Shown one piece after another: positions 8,539 to 15,672 of a DNA stretch of 64,000 nucleotides. Origin of the DNA: Pseudomonas sp. AN-1 (GTDB lineage: Bacteria; Pseudomonadota; Gammaproteobacteria; Pseudomonadales; Pseudomonadaceae); contig NZ_CP139195.1 in assembly GCF_034057115.1 (NCBI RefSeq), forward strand, positions 1,488,001 through 1,552,000. The letters run 5' to 3'. A program made the translations under genes and the position numbers. Each line of letters begins with the position of its first letter. Positions within the stretch are counted from its first letter, which is position 1. The notes beneath the pieces were generated by a model. The model saw only the letters and a list, made by a program, of their open reading frames with translations, was not told the DNA's origin and searched no databases.

Positions 8539-10176
8539 CTACCAGGCGCCGCCGTAGCGGCCCAGATCAATGTCGTCGGATGAATCGCCGCGGCCCTGGT
8601 GCCGGCGCGGCGCGCTGGCGAACTCCATGGGGCCGAAGCCGGTGGTGGCCAGCATCCACAGCATGTGCAGGGCGTCCGGGCCGTCGTCGTGGTCGGCTGC
8701 CGGGAAGTGGCGCAGCTGCTGCTCGAGGGTGGTCTGGCTGGGGTGCAGGCGGATCAGCCCGTTGGCCATGTGCGGCTGCAGGCTCTCGATGCGCAGCAGC
8801 TTATCGGCGTGCGGGGTCACCGCGCGGGCCGGCACCGGACAGCCGGCCTTGGCCGAGCGCTTGACCAGCTCGGTGCGCAGGAACTCCTGGAACTGCACCG
8901 CCTCGATGCCCCACACCAGGCAGCGGTAGGCCTTGTGGTAGGCGATGACGTCTTCGATGATCCGGTCGGGCAGGCGCTTGCGGATGCTCGCCTCGACCAC
9001 GTCGAGGATGCCCGTCTCGCGGTTGAAGCCGCCGACCAGGATGGCGCTGGGGTCGCGGCTCGCGCCCTGCTTGCCCAGCGACGGGTCGCAGGCGCCGAAG
9101 AACAGCCACTCGCGCAGGCGGTTGACCCAGAAGGTGATGCAGGCGGCGAAGGGAGCGTTGTCGCCCTGCACCGGATCGTTCTGCTGCTCGGAGTCGAAGG
9201 CCGCGCGGCCGTCGCGGGCGCGCTTGAGCATCAGCTTGTAGAGCGGCTGGCCGTCCGGCCAGCAGATCACTGCACCCTCCTCCATCGCCCTGGCGCGCTC
9301 GTCGAAGAAGGCCCGCGCGGCATCCTCCCCGTCGGCCAGCAGGATCTCCTCCCACTTCTCCCACAGGTCCATGCGGCTGGGCCATTCGAGGATGGCCTTG
9401 AACTTGCGCCGCTTCCACAGCGGGTTCTTGAGCAGGCGGGAGAGCACCGAGTCGTAGTGCAGGATGGTGCCGATGACGATCACGTCCATGCTGTCGTCGG
9501 CGGCGCCGAGGCTCAGCACGGTCTTCTTCAGCCAGTTCTCCAGCTTGTCGCGCTGCTCGGGGCTGCGCACGTTCTCGTCGTTCTCCAGGTCGTCGCCGAT
9601 CACCAGGTCGGGGCGGTGCGGGCCGTGGCGCAGGCCGCGCATGCGCTTGCCGGAGCCGAACACCTGCACCTTGGCGTCGTTGGCGGTGACGATGGTGCCG
9701 ACCTGCCAGACCCGGCCCTTGCCGGCCGCCTCGGGGAAGTCCATGGCCAGGCGCGGGTTGAACTCCAGCTCGGCCTTGATCGCCTCGAGCATGGTCGCCG
9801 CCTGCTCGAAGGCGTCCATGATGATCAGCGGGTAACGCTTGCGCCCGGTGGCCACGCACCAGATCAGGAAGATCTGGCTGACCAGGGTCGACTTGGCGTT
9901 GCCGCGCGGCGCGGCGATGGCCTCGTGCTGGCCGTCCGGGCTGTCCACCAGCTCGGGCAGGCGCTTGTAGAGGTAGTCGTGCAGCAGCGCGTTGCCGTTC
10001 TTCACATAGTGCGGGAAGTAGGTGCGGGCGAAGTACTCGTAATCGCTCCAGGAACGCTTGCGGCGGGTGCGGCTGGCCGAGGGATCGGGGTCGAAACCGT
10101 CCACCGCCGCCTCGATCTGGCGGCGAAACTCGCCCGCCAGCTGGGCGATGTCGGCGAGGAAGGACTTGGCTTTCAC
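8539..10176 (-). CDS. Mu gp28-like terminase large subunit
   Basis: A 545-residue DNA-packaging motor: an N-terminal ATPase with a Walker A-like APRGNAKST at residues 89 to 97 and a downstream IIMDAFEQAA strand, then a nuclease domain with acidic motifs (FFGACDPSLGKQG and the AVTPHADKLLRIESL region). It cuts and packages prophage DNA headfully, including flanking host DNA in the Mu scheme. The start is a GTG that overlaps the previous stop as GTGA. Confidence 0.92.
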   Translation of the reverse strand: MKAKSFLADIAQLAGEFRRQIEAAVDGFDPDPSASRTRRKRSWSDYEYFARTYFPHYVKNGNALLHDYLYKRLPELVDSPDGQHEAIAAPRGNAKSTLVSQIFLIWCVATGRKRYPLIIMDAFEQAATMLEAIKAELEFNPRLAMDFPEAAGKGRVWQVGTIVTANDAKVQVFGSGKRMRGLRHGPHRPDLVIGDDLENDENVRSPEQRDKLENWLKKTVLSLGAADDSMDVIVIGTILHYDSVLSRLLKNPLWKRRKFKAILEWPSRMDLWEKWEEILLADGEDAARAFFDERARAMEEGAVICWPDGQPLYKLMLKRARDGRAAFDSEQQNDPVQGDNAPFAACITFWVNRLREWLFFGACDPSLGKQGASRDPSAILVGGFNRETGILDVVEASIRKRLPDRIIEDVIAYHKAYRCLVWGIEAVQFQEFLRTELVKRSAKAGCPVPARAVTPHADKLLRIESLQPHMANGLIRLHPSQTTLEQQLRHFPAADHDDGPDALHMLWMLATTGFGPMEFASAPRRHQGRGDSSDDIDLGRYGGAW

Positions 10177-10394
10177 TCCATGGCCTCCGCCTGGGCGGAT
10201 AGCGCAAGGATCTGCCGATGCAGCTCCCAGATGTTGGTACCGTTATACGGCCAGTGCTGCACCCGCAGCTCTTTGCCGGAGCACAGGGTAATGACCAGGT
10301 AGTTATCGCCATTCGACTGGGTGAACATCATATGGCTGATTTCCGCCACATTGACCGCCAGCCCAGTGCTTCTATCGAGTTGAATCAGAGGCAT
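10173..10394 (-). CDS. Small phage protein between terminase subunits
   Basis: A 73-residue protein with a predicted beta-rich N-terminus and a C-terminal helix (IWELHRQILALSAQ). It is not recognised. It overlaps the large terminase start by 4 nt and lies 13 nt downstream of another small gene, so it is translated with the packaging genes. The ATG at 10394 is the only good start. Confidence 0.6.
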   Translation of the reverse strand: MPLIQLDRSTGLAVNVAEISHMMFTQSNGDNYLVITLCSGKELRVQHWPYNGTNIWELHRQILALSAQAEAME

Positions 10395-10407
10395 CAGCCC
10401 AGCTCCC

Positions 10408-10665
10408 TTATTCAGTTTTCAGCTTGAACACTGGGCGCAGGATCTCCCTGCGCCCAGTGCAGTCGCAGCAGCGGATGTAGCCGTCCTGGGTGAACAGCGG
10501 CGAGCGGCGTGCAGCATCAAGCACGGCTTTGACCTTGTTGAGCGGATGCTCTACTCGGCCGCCTGACCTCAAGTAGGCACCTATGCACAAGTCCGGATCG
10601 CCAAACCATGCATACGCGGCGCCGCGCTTCTGCATCTCGGCACGCAGGTGTTCAGCCAGCGTCAT
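10408..10665 (-). CDS. Small phage protein with CxxC pair
   Basis: An 85-residue protein, not recognised. It has a helical N-terminus (LAEHLRAEMQKRG) and a C-terminal RCCDC segment that could bind a metal. Its ATG overlaps the stop of the small terminase gene as TGATG; a GTG one codon earlier is also open. Position in the packaging operon suggests a virion or packaging accessory role, which is only an inference. Confidence 0.6.
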   Translation of the reverse strand: MTLAEHLRAEMQKRGAAYAWFGDPDLCIGAYLRSGGRVEHPLNKVKAVLDAARRSPLFTQDGYIRCCDCTGRREILRPVFKLKTE

Positions 10666-11165
10666 CACCCCAACTCCCGCGCAATCAAATCCCCAAACGG
10701 CTCCAGCACCTCGGCGAAGGCCGGGGCGTGCTGGGGGTAACGCTCGCGGATGAAGGCGGCGAGCTGCTGCAGCACCTGCATGGCCGTGGCCAGGGCGCTG
10801 GTTTCCGGCAGCACGCGCTTGGAGGCGGATACCGTCTTGTTGTAGGCATCGGCCAGGCTGGCGAGCATCTGCACCTTGGCCGCCGGGCCGATCTCGGCAT
10901 CGCTCTGCACCGCCTCCATGGTTGCCTGGAACTGGGTGACCAGCCCCGCCAGCACCTGGCGCGCCACGTTCTCGATGCCGCCGCCGGCCAGCAGCTGGGC
11001 GGACTGGGCCTTGTCCCAGTCGTCGCCGGCCTCCAGGGCGGCCTGCTTCCAGCGCCGCGCGGTGCCGTAGGAGACGCCGAACATCGCCGCCGCCACCTCC
11101 AGGCTCTGGCGTTCGAACACGTAGGCGCGGCGCAGGCCGTCGCGGGTTTCCTTGGGGTGGGCCAT
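10665..11165 (-). CDS. Terminase small subunit, DUF1804 family
   Basis: A 166-residue protein with an N-terminal helix-turn-helix (residues about 8 to 40, VFERQSLEVAAAMFGVSYGTARRWK) followed by a helical oligomerisation region. This fits the DUF1804 family of Mu-like phages, the DNA-recognition subunit of the terminase. It lies upstream of the large terminase with two small genes between. Confidence 0.82.
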   Translation of the reverse strand: MAHPKETRDGLRRAYVFERQSLEVAAAMFGVSYGTARRWKQAALEAGDDWDKAQSAQLLAGGGIENVARQVLAGLVTQFQATMEAVQSDAEIGPAAKVQMLASLADAYNKTVSASKRVLPETSALATAMQVLQQLAAFIRERYPQHAPAFAEVLEPFGDLIARELG

Positions 11166-11174
11166 GGCCTGTCC

Positions 11175-11369
11175 TTACACGCCGAGCTTGATACGCGCCG
11201 CCAGCAGCCCGGCGGAGACAATCGCCCCGCTCAGGGTGCCGGCCAGCGCCCCGGCGGCGGCGCCGTAGGTCATCGCCTTGCGCTCCATCTCGGGGAAGCG
11301 GTCTTCGATGCGCTCCAGGCGCTGGTCGATGCGTTGCAGCAGCTCGAATTCGGGTTTGCGGTCGGGCAT
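11175..11369 (-). CDS. Small coiled-coil membrane protein of the lysis/packaging region
   Basis: A 64-residue protein: a coiled-coil N-terminus (FELLQRIDQRLERIEDRFPE, residues 8 to 27) and one C-terminal transmembrane helix (about residues 36 to 58). This is the architecture of XhlA-like holin partners and of the DUF2730-type gene of Mu-like phages. The frame is open further upstream, but the ATG at 11369 lies just after the Rz1 stop and avoids overlap. Confidence 0.6.
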   Translation of the reverse strand: MPDRKPEFELLQRIDQRLERIEDRFPEMERKAMTYGAAAGALAGTLSGAIVSAGLLAARIKLGV

Positions 11370-11373
11370 GGGG

Positions 11374-11628
11374 TCAGTCCTTCTGATAGTGCTGCACCGT
11401 TTCCCAGTGCAGACCGGCGCATTGGCCGTATTGGTCGTAGAGCTGTTTGAGGGCCAGAGCACTGGCGTCCATGCTGTCGTCAGCGGGCGCCACCGGCGGC
11501 TGGCAAGGTTGAGCCAAGGCCGCCGGCAATGGCGGCCGCGGCTCGCTCGCGGGCGGCGGCAAGCTGCTGCATGACGTCAGCAGGAAAGCGGCAATCGGCA
11601 CGGCTAAGAGCGGTCTTGGCCAGGGCAT
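11374..11628 (-). CDS. Rz1-like spanin outer-membrane lipoprotein
   Basis: An 84-residue lipoprotein with signal peptide and lipobox (LLTSC, Cys at about residue 19) followed by a proline-rich segment (SSLPPPASEPRPPLP), the hallmark of Rz1. It is the outer-membrane half of the spanin that fuses inner and outer membranes in the last step of lysis. It starts inside the Rz gene in a different frame, the classical overlapping Rz/Rz1 layout. Confidence 0.82.
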   Translation of the reverse strand: MPWPRPLLAVPIAAFLLTSCSSLPPPASEPRPPLPAALAQPCQPPVAPADDSMDASALALKQLYDQYGQCAGLHWETVQHYQKD

Positions 11629-11881
11629 CGTGAAGCTCCTGCGTGGTCGCCCAGTCAACCCGGGCGCGTTGGTCCAGGCGCTGGAACAGCGCTGTGCTGG
11701 CCTGCTGGGAGGCCTTGATCTGCTCGCCGGACTGCTCGAGCAGCTTGCGATACTGGTCGGACGCAGACTCGGCGCTGGCAGCCTTGCCGGCGGCAAAACC
11801 CGCCTGCTGGCCAGCCCACCAGGCAGAGGCCAGCGCCAGCAACAGCGCCAGGGCGACTGCCAGCCAGGCACGCAGGGTCAC
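11480..11881 (-). CDS. Rz-like i-spanin (DUF2514-like)
   Basis: A 133-residue inner-membrane spanin: an N-terminal transmembrane anchor (about residues 4 to 22, rich in Leu and Ala) followed by a long periplasmic coiled coil (QYRKLLEQSGEQIKASQQAS). It pairs with the Rz1-like lipoprotein whose gene overlaps its 3' half. The start is a GTG overlapping the stop of the hydrolase gene as GTGA. Confidence 0.8.
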   Translation of the reverse strand: MTLRAWLAVALALLLALASAWWAGQQAGFAAGKAASAESASDQYRKLLEQSGEQIKASQQASTALFQRLDQRARVDWATTQELHDALAKTALSRADCRFPADVMQQLAAARERAAAAIAGGLGSTLPAAGGAR

Positions 11882-12297
11882 GCCAGCACCTCGCGCACCG
11901 CCGCGCCGATCAGCGCGGGCGGGTACGGCTGCTGCCCGTTCTCGTGGTAGATGATCGCCGCCACCAGGCCGGCCAGGGTCGGCTCGTCCAGGTGCAGCGG
12001 CTGGGCTATGTGCACGCCCAGTTGGGCGGCCACCGCGCGGGCGTACTGCTTGGTGTCGTTCTCGTTGGAGGGCGCCCAGCGGGCGATCAGCGCCTCGACG
12101 GTGCGCAGGCCGTGCAGCTTGCGGTAGTTGAGCAGCAGCTTGGCCAAGGCGCGGATGCCGCTCTGCGCCGTATCGAAGCGGGCGAAACGCGGCTCGACGG
12201 CCGGGTCGTGCGGCAGCTGGCCGCGCCAATTGTTGCGCGCGTTGTAGTCGATATTGCCGGGGTTGTTGTTGCGGATACCGCGGGGTTGCTTGGCCAT
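11878..12297 (-). CDS. Phage peptidoglycan hydrolase (endolysin candidate)
   Basis: A 139-residue protein beginning MAKQPRGIRNNNPGNIDYNA. This RNNNPGNI/R opening is characteristic of a phage lysozyme-like family often labelled virion or structural protein. A following helical core contains RALAKLLLNYRKLHG and a conserved IYHENGQQPY. No other lysin is visible in the cassette, so it is the likely endolysin (position of Mu lys). The catalytic residue cannot be proven by reading alone. Confidence 0.72.
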   Translation of the reverse strand: MAKQPRGIRNNNPGNIDYNARNNWRGQLPHDPAVEPRFARFDTAQSGIRALAKLLLNYRKLHGLRTVEALIARWAPSNENDTKQYARAVAAQLGVHIAQPLHLDEPTLAGLVAAIIYHENGQQPYPPALIGAAVREVLA

Positions 12298-12298
12298 C

Positions 12299-12718
12299 TC
12301 ACGCCTCCAGTTTGCGTTTGAGCCACTGGGCGAACATGCCCAGCCAGGAATCGCTATCGCGCTCGAACAGGCGCAGTGCCGCGCCGATCAGCCACCAGGC
12401 CGGCAGCCCGGCGATCACCAGCAGCGGCGTGGCGACGAACAGCAGCCCCAGCGCCGGCTCCAGGCCGTACAAGGTGGCCACATGGTCGGCCGAGGCGAAC
12501 AGTTCTGGCCGGCTGGAGTGCATCTGTACCACCAGCATCGGGCCGAACACCGAGCTGGCGACGATGGTGCAGAACAGCCGGGCGAAGCCTTCCTTCATCG
12601 AGCGCGGCCACAGCACCAGGAAGCCCAGCGCCGCAGCCAGGGCGCCGGCGCTGACGTGCAGGCCGAAGTACTTGATCAGTGCGCCACCGGCGGCGGCCGT
12701 GCTGGCGGGTTCAGACAT
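12299..12718 (-). CDS. Phage holin-like membrane protein
   Basis: A 139-residue protein with about three or four hydrophobic segments (residues about 20 to 36, 45 to 65, 85 to 115) and a positively charged C-terminus (FAQWLKRKLEA), as expected of a holin. It lies directly upstream of the hydrolase and Rz/Rz1, completing the lysis cassette. The ATG at 12718 is chosen over upstream starts because it gives a short overlap with the preceding gene. Confidence 0.72.
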   Translation of the reverse strand: MSEPASTAAAGGALIKYFGLHVSAGALAAALGFLVLWPRSMKEGFARLFCTIVASSVFGPMLVVQMHSSRPELFASADHVATLYGLEPALGLLFVATPLLVIAGLPAWWLIGAALRLFERDSDSWLGMFAQWLKRKLEA

Positions 12719-13067
12719 GGGGGCGTCCTTGCGGGGTTGGGTTGAGCCGGGCGCGCAGTTCGGCCAGATGGGCATGGCCTACCTCCGGGGCGGACTTCTT
12801 GTGGTCGGAAATACGGAAGGTGGTGTCTTCGCGCCGCGGTGCGGGCTTGGGCGGCTGCTTGGCCGCCGCTACGCGCTCAGCCTTGTGCTGGCGGTACTGC
12901 TGGACTCGCGCGAAGGCGCTCGCCACGTGCTCGCGCACCAGCTCGCGCCAGTGCTCGGGGCAGGCGGCCAACAGCTGGTTGCGCCGCTCGCGCGAAGGCT
13001 CGGCCAGGATGGCCGCGGCATGGTCGCGTGGGGTGCGCAGGGGCGAGTGGGAGGTTCGAGTAGTCAT
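12711..13067 (-). CDS. Unknown first gene of the late lysis operon
   Basis: A 118-residue charged protein, not recognised. It has a helical centre (RERRNQLLAACPEHWRELV and a following coiled region) and a basic, proline-containing C-terminus; no signal peptide or membrane segment. It is the promoter-proximal gene of the lysis/packaging unit, and its start codon lies within the 31-bp dyad shared with gpI. Early position might suggest a regulatory or DNA-associated role, but that is speculation. Confidence 0.6.
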   Translation of the reverse strand: MTTRTSHSPLRTPRDHAAAILAEPSRERRNQLLAACPEHWRELVREHVASAFARVQQYRQHKAERVAAAKQPPKPAPRREDTTFRISDHKKSAPEVGHAHLAELRARLNPTPQGRPHV

Positions 13068-13094
13068 GCCGCCATGGTGCTGGCGGCATGTGGG
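13064..13094. repeat. 31-bp late-gene dyad, copy 2 (lysis operon start)
   Basis: Identical over 31 bp to 3805 to 3835, with the same 9-nt inverted arms (ATGCCGCCA / TGGCGGCAT). In the minus-strand transcript the arm ends in the ATG of the first lysis-operon gene. Flanking bases differ, so the match is not part of a larger duplication. It may be a late promoter element bound by the Mor/C protein or an RNA control hairpin. Confidence 0.75.
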
Positions 13095-13222
13095 GACAAG
13101 AGCAGGAATCGGTTCAGCGCTGGCGAGACAGTGCTAGATGAGCTGTTTCAGCGCCTGGACATCTGGGTTCCGGCGCCGCTGCTCTGCTACAGTCCGGCCA
13201 CTTCATACCGGGAGGGAAACCC

Positions 13223-13549
13223 ATGCGCAAGATCATGACGGCCGGCCTCATGGCCATGTTACTGGCGGGCTGCGCCAGCAGCGGGCAGCGTATCACCCAG
13301 GACAAGATGGATCAGGTTATCAACGGGCAAACCACCCGCTCCGACTTGATCACCCTGTTCGGCGCCCCGACCACCGAGACCTACAACTCGGACGGCTCCC
13401 AGCTCCTGGCGTGGGGCTATGCGCACATCGGCTTCATGGGGATCGGCACCGAAGTTCAGAGCCTTTCCGTCAAGGTTGGCCCGGATGGGCGCGTCGATGG
13501 ATTTAGCCGCACGGGCAGCACGCCACAACCCGCCAGGCTGGGCCGATAG
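13223..13549 (+). CDS. SmpA/OmlA-like outer-membrane lipoprotein (moron)
   Basis: A 108-residue lipoprotein: signal peptide with lipobox LLAGC (Cys at about residue 17), then a BamE/SmpA-like fold region with the typical VINGQTTRSDLITLFGAP motif (a family helix with T-R-x-x-x-x-x-x-x-G-x-P) and a beta segment. It is the only + strand gene inside an otherwise minus-strand prophage, has a GGAGGG ribosome site, a weak TACAGT -10 element at 13188, and a strong terminator after it. These features mark it as a lysogenic-conversion gene expressed in the prophage state. Its effect on the host envelope is unknown. Confidence 0.8.
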   Translation: MRKIMTAGLMAMLLAGCASSGQRITQDKMDQVINGQTTRSDLITLFGAPTTETYNSDGSQLLAWGYAHIGFMGIGTEVQSLSVKVGPDGRVDGFSRTGSTPQPARLGR

Positions 13550-13576
13550 CCACGCCGAAACAGACCGTTAAACGAG

Positions 13577-13607
13577 AGAAGCCCCGCACAGTGCGGGGCT
13601 TCTTTTT
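13577..13607 (+). terminator. Rho-independent terminator after the lipoprotein moron
   Basis: A 13-bp stem (AGAAGCCCCGCAC / GTGCGGGGCTTCT) with a single-base loop centre, followed by a run of T at 13603 to 13607. It closes the lipoprotein transcript 28 bp after the stop codon. Confidence 0.9.
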
Positions 13608-13614
13608 GACCCAT

Positions 13615-13818
13615 TCAGTAGTTCTGCCAAGATTGCCGCAACCCCACCTGCGCCTTGTCGTACTCACAGTGCAGCACATCCAACAGACAGGCCAGATCGT
13701 GGCGATCAACTACGCTCAGATCCGGCTCAGGGGAAAGCAGATCGGCCACTGCTCTCAAGCAGCGACCCAGCATGTTCAGGCGCTCGAGATTGGCCTGGAA
13801 AGTTTCTTGCTCCGACAT
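13615..13818 (-). CDS. Small prophage protein of unknown function
   Basis: A 67-residue helical protein (NLERLNMLGRCLRAVADLL) ending in a Trp/Gln-rich tail, resembling the many short pseudomonad prophage proteins of the DUF3077-like sort, but not firmly assigned. The ATG at 13818 has a GGAG site 7 nt upstream. It has its own promoter-like sequence and a 5' leader hairpin, so it may be expressed apart from the early operon. Confidence 0.6.
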   Translation of the reverse strand: MSEQETFQANLERLNMLGRCLRAVADLLSPEPDLSVVDRHDLACLLDVLHCEYDKAQVGLRQSWQNY

Positions 13819-13851
13819 CAAACTGCTCCATCGACAGAAAAGTCGATACCC

Positions 13852-13879
13852 ATCATATGGGGGCGTTTAACGCACGCAA
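13852..13879 (-). promoter_or_regulatory. Candidate promoter of the 67-residue gene
   Basis: Minus strand: TTGCGT at 13879 to 13874, 16-bp spacer, TATGAT at 13857 to 13852. A TCGAC/GTCGA hairpin lies in the presumed leader at about 13831 to 13846. Judged by eye. Confidence 0.35.
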
Positions 13880-13946
13880 GCCAACTCGATGTATTTTCTG
13901 CACAGGCAGACCTTGGTTACAGATTCCGAGGACTGTGGTAGCCCTC

Positions 13947-14378
13947 TCAGTGGAACAACGTCCCCTGCTCCGGCTCGGGCAGGAAGCGCCCGAGGATCTC
14001 CCAGACCCAGCGGTCGCTCAGCTTGTACTCGCGGGCCAGCTCGGCGACCAGGTCGCGGGCGCCGCGGCCCTGGCGCACACCAGCCTCGAAGCGGCGGTGG
14101 ATCTGCAGGTCGCGCAGGCGGCGCAGGGCCGCGTCGCACTTTGCCAGGTACAGCTCCTCGCCGGCGTAGTGGTGGTGCAGCTGCTCCTCGATATCGCTGC
14201 CGACCAGCTCGGCCAGCGCGGCGCGGCGGGCCTCGCCCTCCCCGCCTCGACCTTCGGCCACTCGCCAACTGATCCCACCGAGTTTCTCGACCACCACCAG
14301 TGTGGCGGGCAGGCCCAGACGCTGAGACATCTCGCGCACGCTGCGCGGCAGTAGCTCCTGAACCTGCTCCAGTTTCAC
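13947..14378 (-). CDS. Mor/C-family late transcription activator
   Basis: A 143-residue regulator of the Mor transcription activator family, which switches on middle/late genes in Mu-like phages as a DNA-binding dimer. Dimerisation region about residues 5 to 40 (ELLPRSVREMSQRLGLPATL), then a helical linker and a C-terminal helix-turn-helix (GARDLVAELAREYKLSDRWVWEIL, residues about 105 to 130). The start is GTG 14378, preceded by a GGGAGG site and overlapping the GemA stop as GTGA. It ends the early/middle transcript and precedes the late operon, the position of gene C in Mu. Confidence 0.87.
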   Translation of the reverse strand: MKLEQVQELLPRSVREMSQRLGLPATLVVVEKLGGISWRVAEGRGGEGEARRAALAELVGSDIEEQLHHHYAGEELYLAKCDAALRRLRDLQIHRRFEAGVRQGRGARDLVAELAREYKLSDRWVWEILGRFLPEPEQGTLFH

Positions 14379-14791
14379 CTTGTGGGCCTCCCATGGCGTC
14401 CGGCGTCGATGATCAGCGCCTGCATCAGGCGGGTCAGCTGGTTGTCGTCCAGCCATTCTACCCGAGCGATCCGGAACATCCGTTCGGCCATGGAATCGGC
14501 ATAGGACCAGGGCCTCCCGGCCTCGGCCAGCAGCGCCTCGACCTTGCTCATCACCGCCTGGCGGCTGCGCGCGAGCTTCGGCCGCGCCCGCCCGGCGCGC
14601 GGATTGCTGGTCGGCTGCCAGCCAAGGCGCTGGAACTCGGCCAGTACCGCCGACACCTGGCGCGGGCCGAGGTCCTTGGCCGAAGTGACGCCCGCCACGC
14701 GGGCCAGCAGGGCGCGGTAGATGTCGTCGTCCATGCCCAGGGCTTTCTTGGCGATGTGGATCTTCGCCAGGTTGGCTTGGCGCAGGTTCAT
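14375..14791 (-). CDS. gemA: GemA-like regulatory protein (DUF1018)
   Basis: A 138-residue protein of the GemA/gp16 family of Mu-like phages, reported in Mu to influence host gene expression and DNA gyrase. Family features: NLAKIHIAKKALGMDDDIYRALL near the N-terminus (residues about 7 to 30) and the VEALLAEAGRPWSYADSMAERMF block. It sits directly before the Mor/C gene, as in other members. The ATG at 14791 is the start immediately after the zinc-finger gene stop; upstream codons in the frame belong to other genes' shadows. Confidence 0.88.
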   Translation of the reverse strand: MNLRQANLAKIHIAKKALGMDDDIYRALLARVAGVTSAKDLGPRQVSAVLAEFQRLGWQPTSNPRAGRARPKLARSRQAVMSKVEALLAEAGRPWSYADSMAERMFRIARVEWLDDNQLTRLMQALIIDAGRHGRPTR

Positions 14792-14973
14792 GCCTTGGCC
14801 CTCCGCTTGCGGTCTTCGTTGCAGCAGGCCTTGCAGGCCGCGACCAGTTGGCCGAGGCGCACATGAAAGAACTCGGCATCCGCCGGCCACCACTCGCCGC
14901 AGCGGGTGCACTGTTTCTCCGGGCCGTACCAGGTCTCGCGCAGCTTCGGCTGCTGGGTCGGCTGCACGTTCAT
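14788..14973 (-). CDS. Small zinc-finger-like phage protein
   Basis: A 61-residue protein with two cysteine pairs (CTRC at about residues 20 to 23 and CKAC near 47 to 50) separated by a WPADAEFFHVR loop, the layout of a small treble-clef zinc finger often found in phage HNH-like or recruitment proteins. It overlaps GemA by 4 nt and the next upstream small gene by 4 nt, so all are translated together. Confidence 0.7.
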   Translation of the reverse strand: MNVQPTQQPKLRETWYGPEKQCTRCGEWWPADAEFFHVRLGQLVAACKACCNEDRKRRAKA

Positions 14974-15143
14974 GCCTCGGCCCTCGCGGCAGATTCGGCA
15001 CAGGCGCGGCACCAGACCAGCCAGTAGTCCTGTACCTGGAAGCAGTCGTACTCGCCGGTTTCCCGGTCGCGCAGCAGCTGCTCGGGCTGCAGGCCGACGT
15101 CGTGGAGCATGTAGGCCTCGAAAGCCTCGCGGTTGTCGCTCAT
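14970..15143 (-). CDS. Small phage protein
   Basis: A 57-residue acidic protein, not recognised, ending CRACAESAARAEA. The ATG at 15143 overlaps the stop of the upstream gene as ATGA and its own stop overlaps the next start, so it belongs to the tight early string of small genes. It may be a short partner of the zinc-finger protein downstream, but there is no direct evidence. Confidence 0.55.
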   Translation of the reverse strand: MSDNREAFEAYMLHDVGLQPEQLLRDRETGEYDCFQVQDYWLVWCRACAESAARAEA

Positions 15144-15421
15144 GCGTGACACCTCGCGCGCAGAATTTCCGCAAAGCGTGACGGGTCACGCTCGATCAGT
15201 TCGGCGGCGTTGTGGATCAGCAGGGTGATGGCTTCGGCCGGCTCCTCGAACTGGCCGGCCTGGCAGATCCGGGCCAGCTCGGCACGGGTGCCGGCGTACA
15301 TCTCCATGCGGTACTCCTGGGCGTCGACCGCGGCGCGGTGCGCGCGCTCGCGGTCACGCTGGGCCTGCTTGCGCTCGCGCGCCAGGCGGGTCTTGCGCTG
15401 TTCCTTGGTTTCCTTGCTCAT
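15140..15421 (-). CDS. Charged helical phage early protein
   Basis: A 93-residue protein with an extremely basic N-terminal third (KEQRKTRLARERKQAQRDRE, a likely single coiled helix) and a helical C-terminus (ITLLIHNAAELIERDPSRFAEIL). It is not recognised. The composition would suit nucleic-acid binding. Its start codon is directly after one copy of a 39-bp repeat. Confidence 0.6.
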   Translation of the reverse strand: MSKETKEQRKTRLARERKQAQRDRERAHRAAVDAQEYRMEMYAGTRAELARICQAGQFEEPAEAITLLIHNAAELIERDPSRFAEILRARCHA

Positions 15422-15425
15422 AGTT

Positions 15426-15464
15426 GGCTGCTCGTCAGTACCCGGCCACCACGCCGGGCAGACC
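15426..15464. repeat. 39-bp early-region leader repeat, copy A
   Basis: A 39-bp sequence matching 16090 to 16128 at 38 positions. On the minus strand it lies immediately before the start of the 93-residue gene and can form a hairpin (CCCGG-N8-CCGGG), followed upstream by another GC-rich hairpin. It may be an mRNA processing, pausing or leader element. Confidence 0.7.
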
Positions 15465-15491
15465 AGACCCCGGCGGGGGGGCCTGGTTTCG

Positions 15492-15662
15492 CTACTTGAT
15501 CCGGTCGCAGCGGCGGACGCTGCCGTCCCGTCTGACGATCCGCACGTCGGCGCCGCGGCGGACGACGATCACGCCGTCGTCGGCGGACTGGCGAGCGAAG
15601 CCCTGGAGCTGCAGGGCCTGCAGGGCAGCGGACTGGGCGGTGCGCTGGGTACTGGTGTGCAT
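15492..15662 (-). CDS. 56-residue small phage protein
   Basis: A short open frame encoding 56 residues, starting MHTSTQRTAQSAALQALQLQ and followed by a basic beta-like segment (VIVVRRGADVRIVRRDG). It fills the gap between the 135-residue gene and repeat copy A and keeps the high third-position GC of its neighbours. Not recognised; the strong two-strand pattern suggests a real small DNA- or RNA-associated protein. Confidence 0.5.
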   Translation of the reverse strand: MHTSTQRTAQSAALQALQLQGFARQSADDGVIVVRRGADVRIVRRDGSVRRCDRIK

Positions 15663-15672
15663 GGTCGTCACC

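Noticed and set aside
8599-10302. 567-residue + strand open frame opposite the terminase
   Set aside because: Antisense shadow of the terminase with low-complexity Val/Leu/Arg content and no motifs.
12877-13089. Open frame starting MPPAPWRHD in the 31-bp dyad
   Set aside because: Out of frame with the late gene and has a poor composition; the shared start is due to the repeat, not coding.
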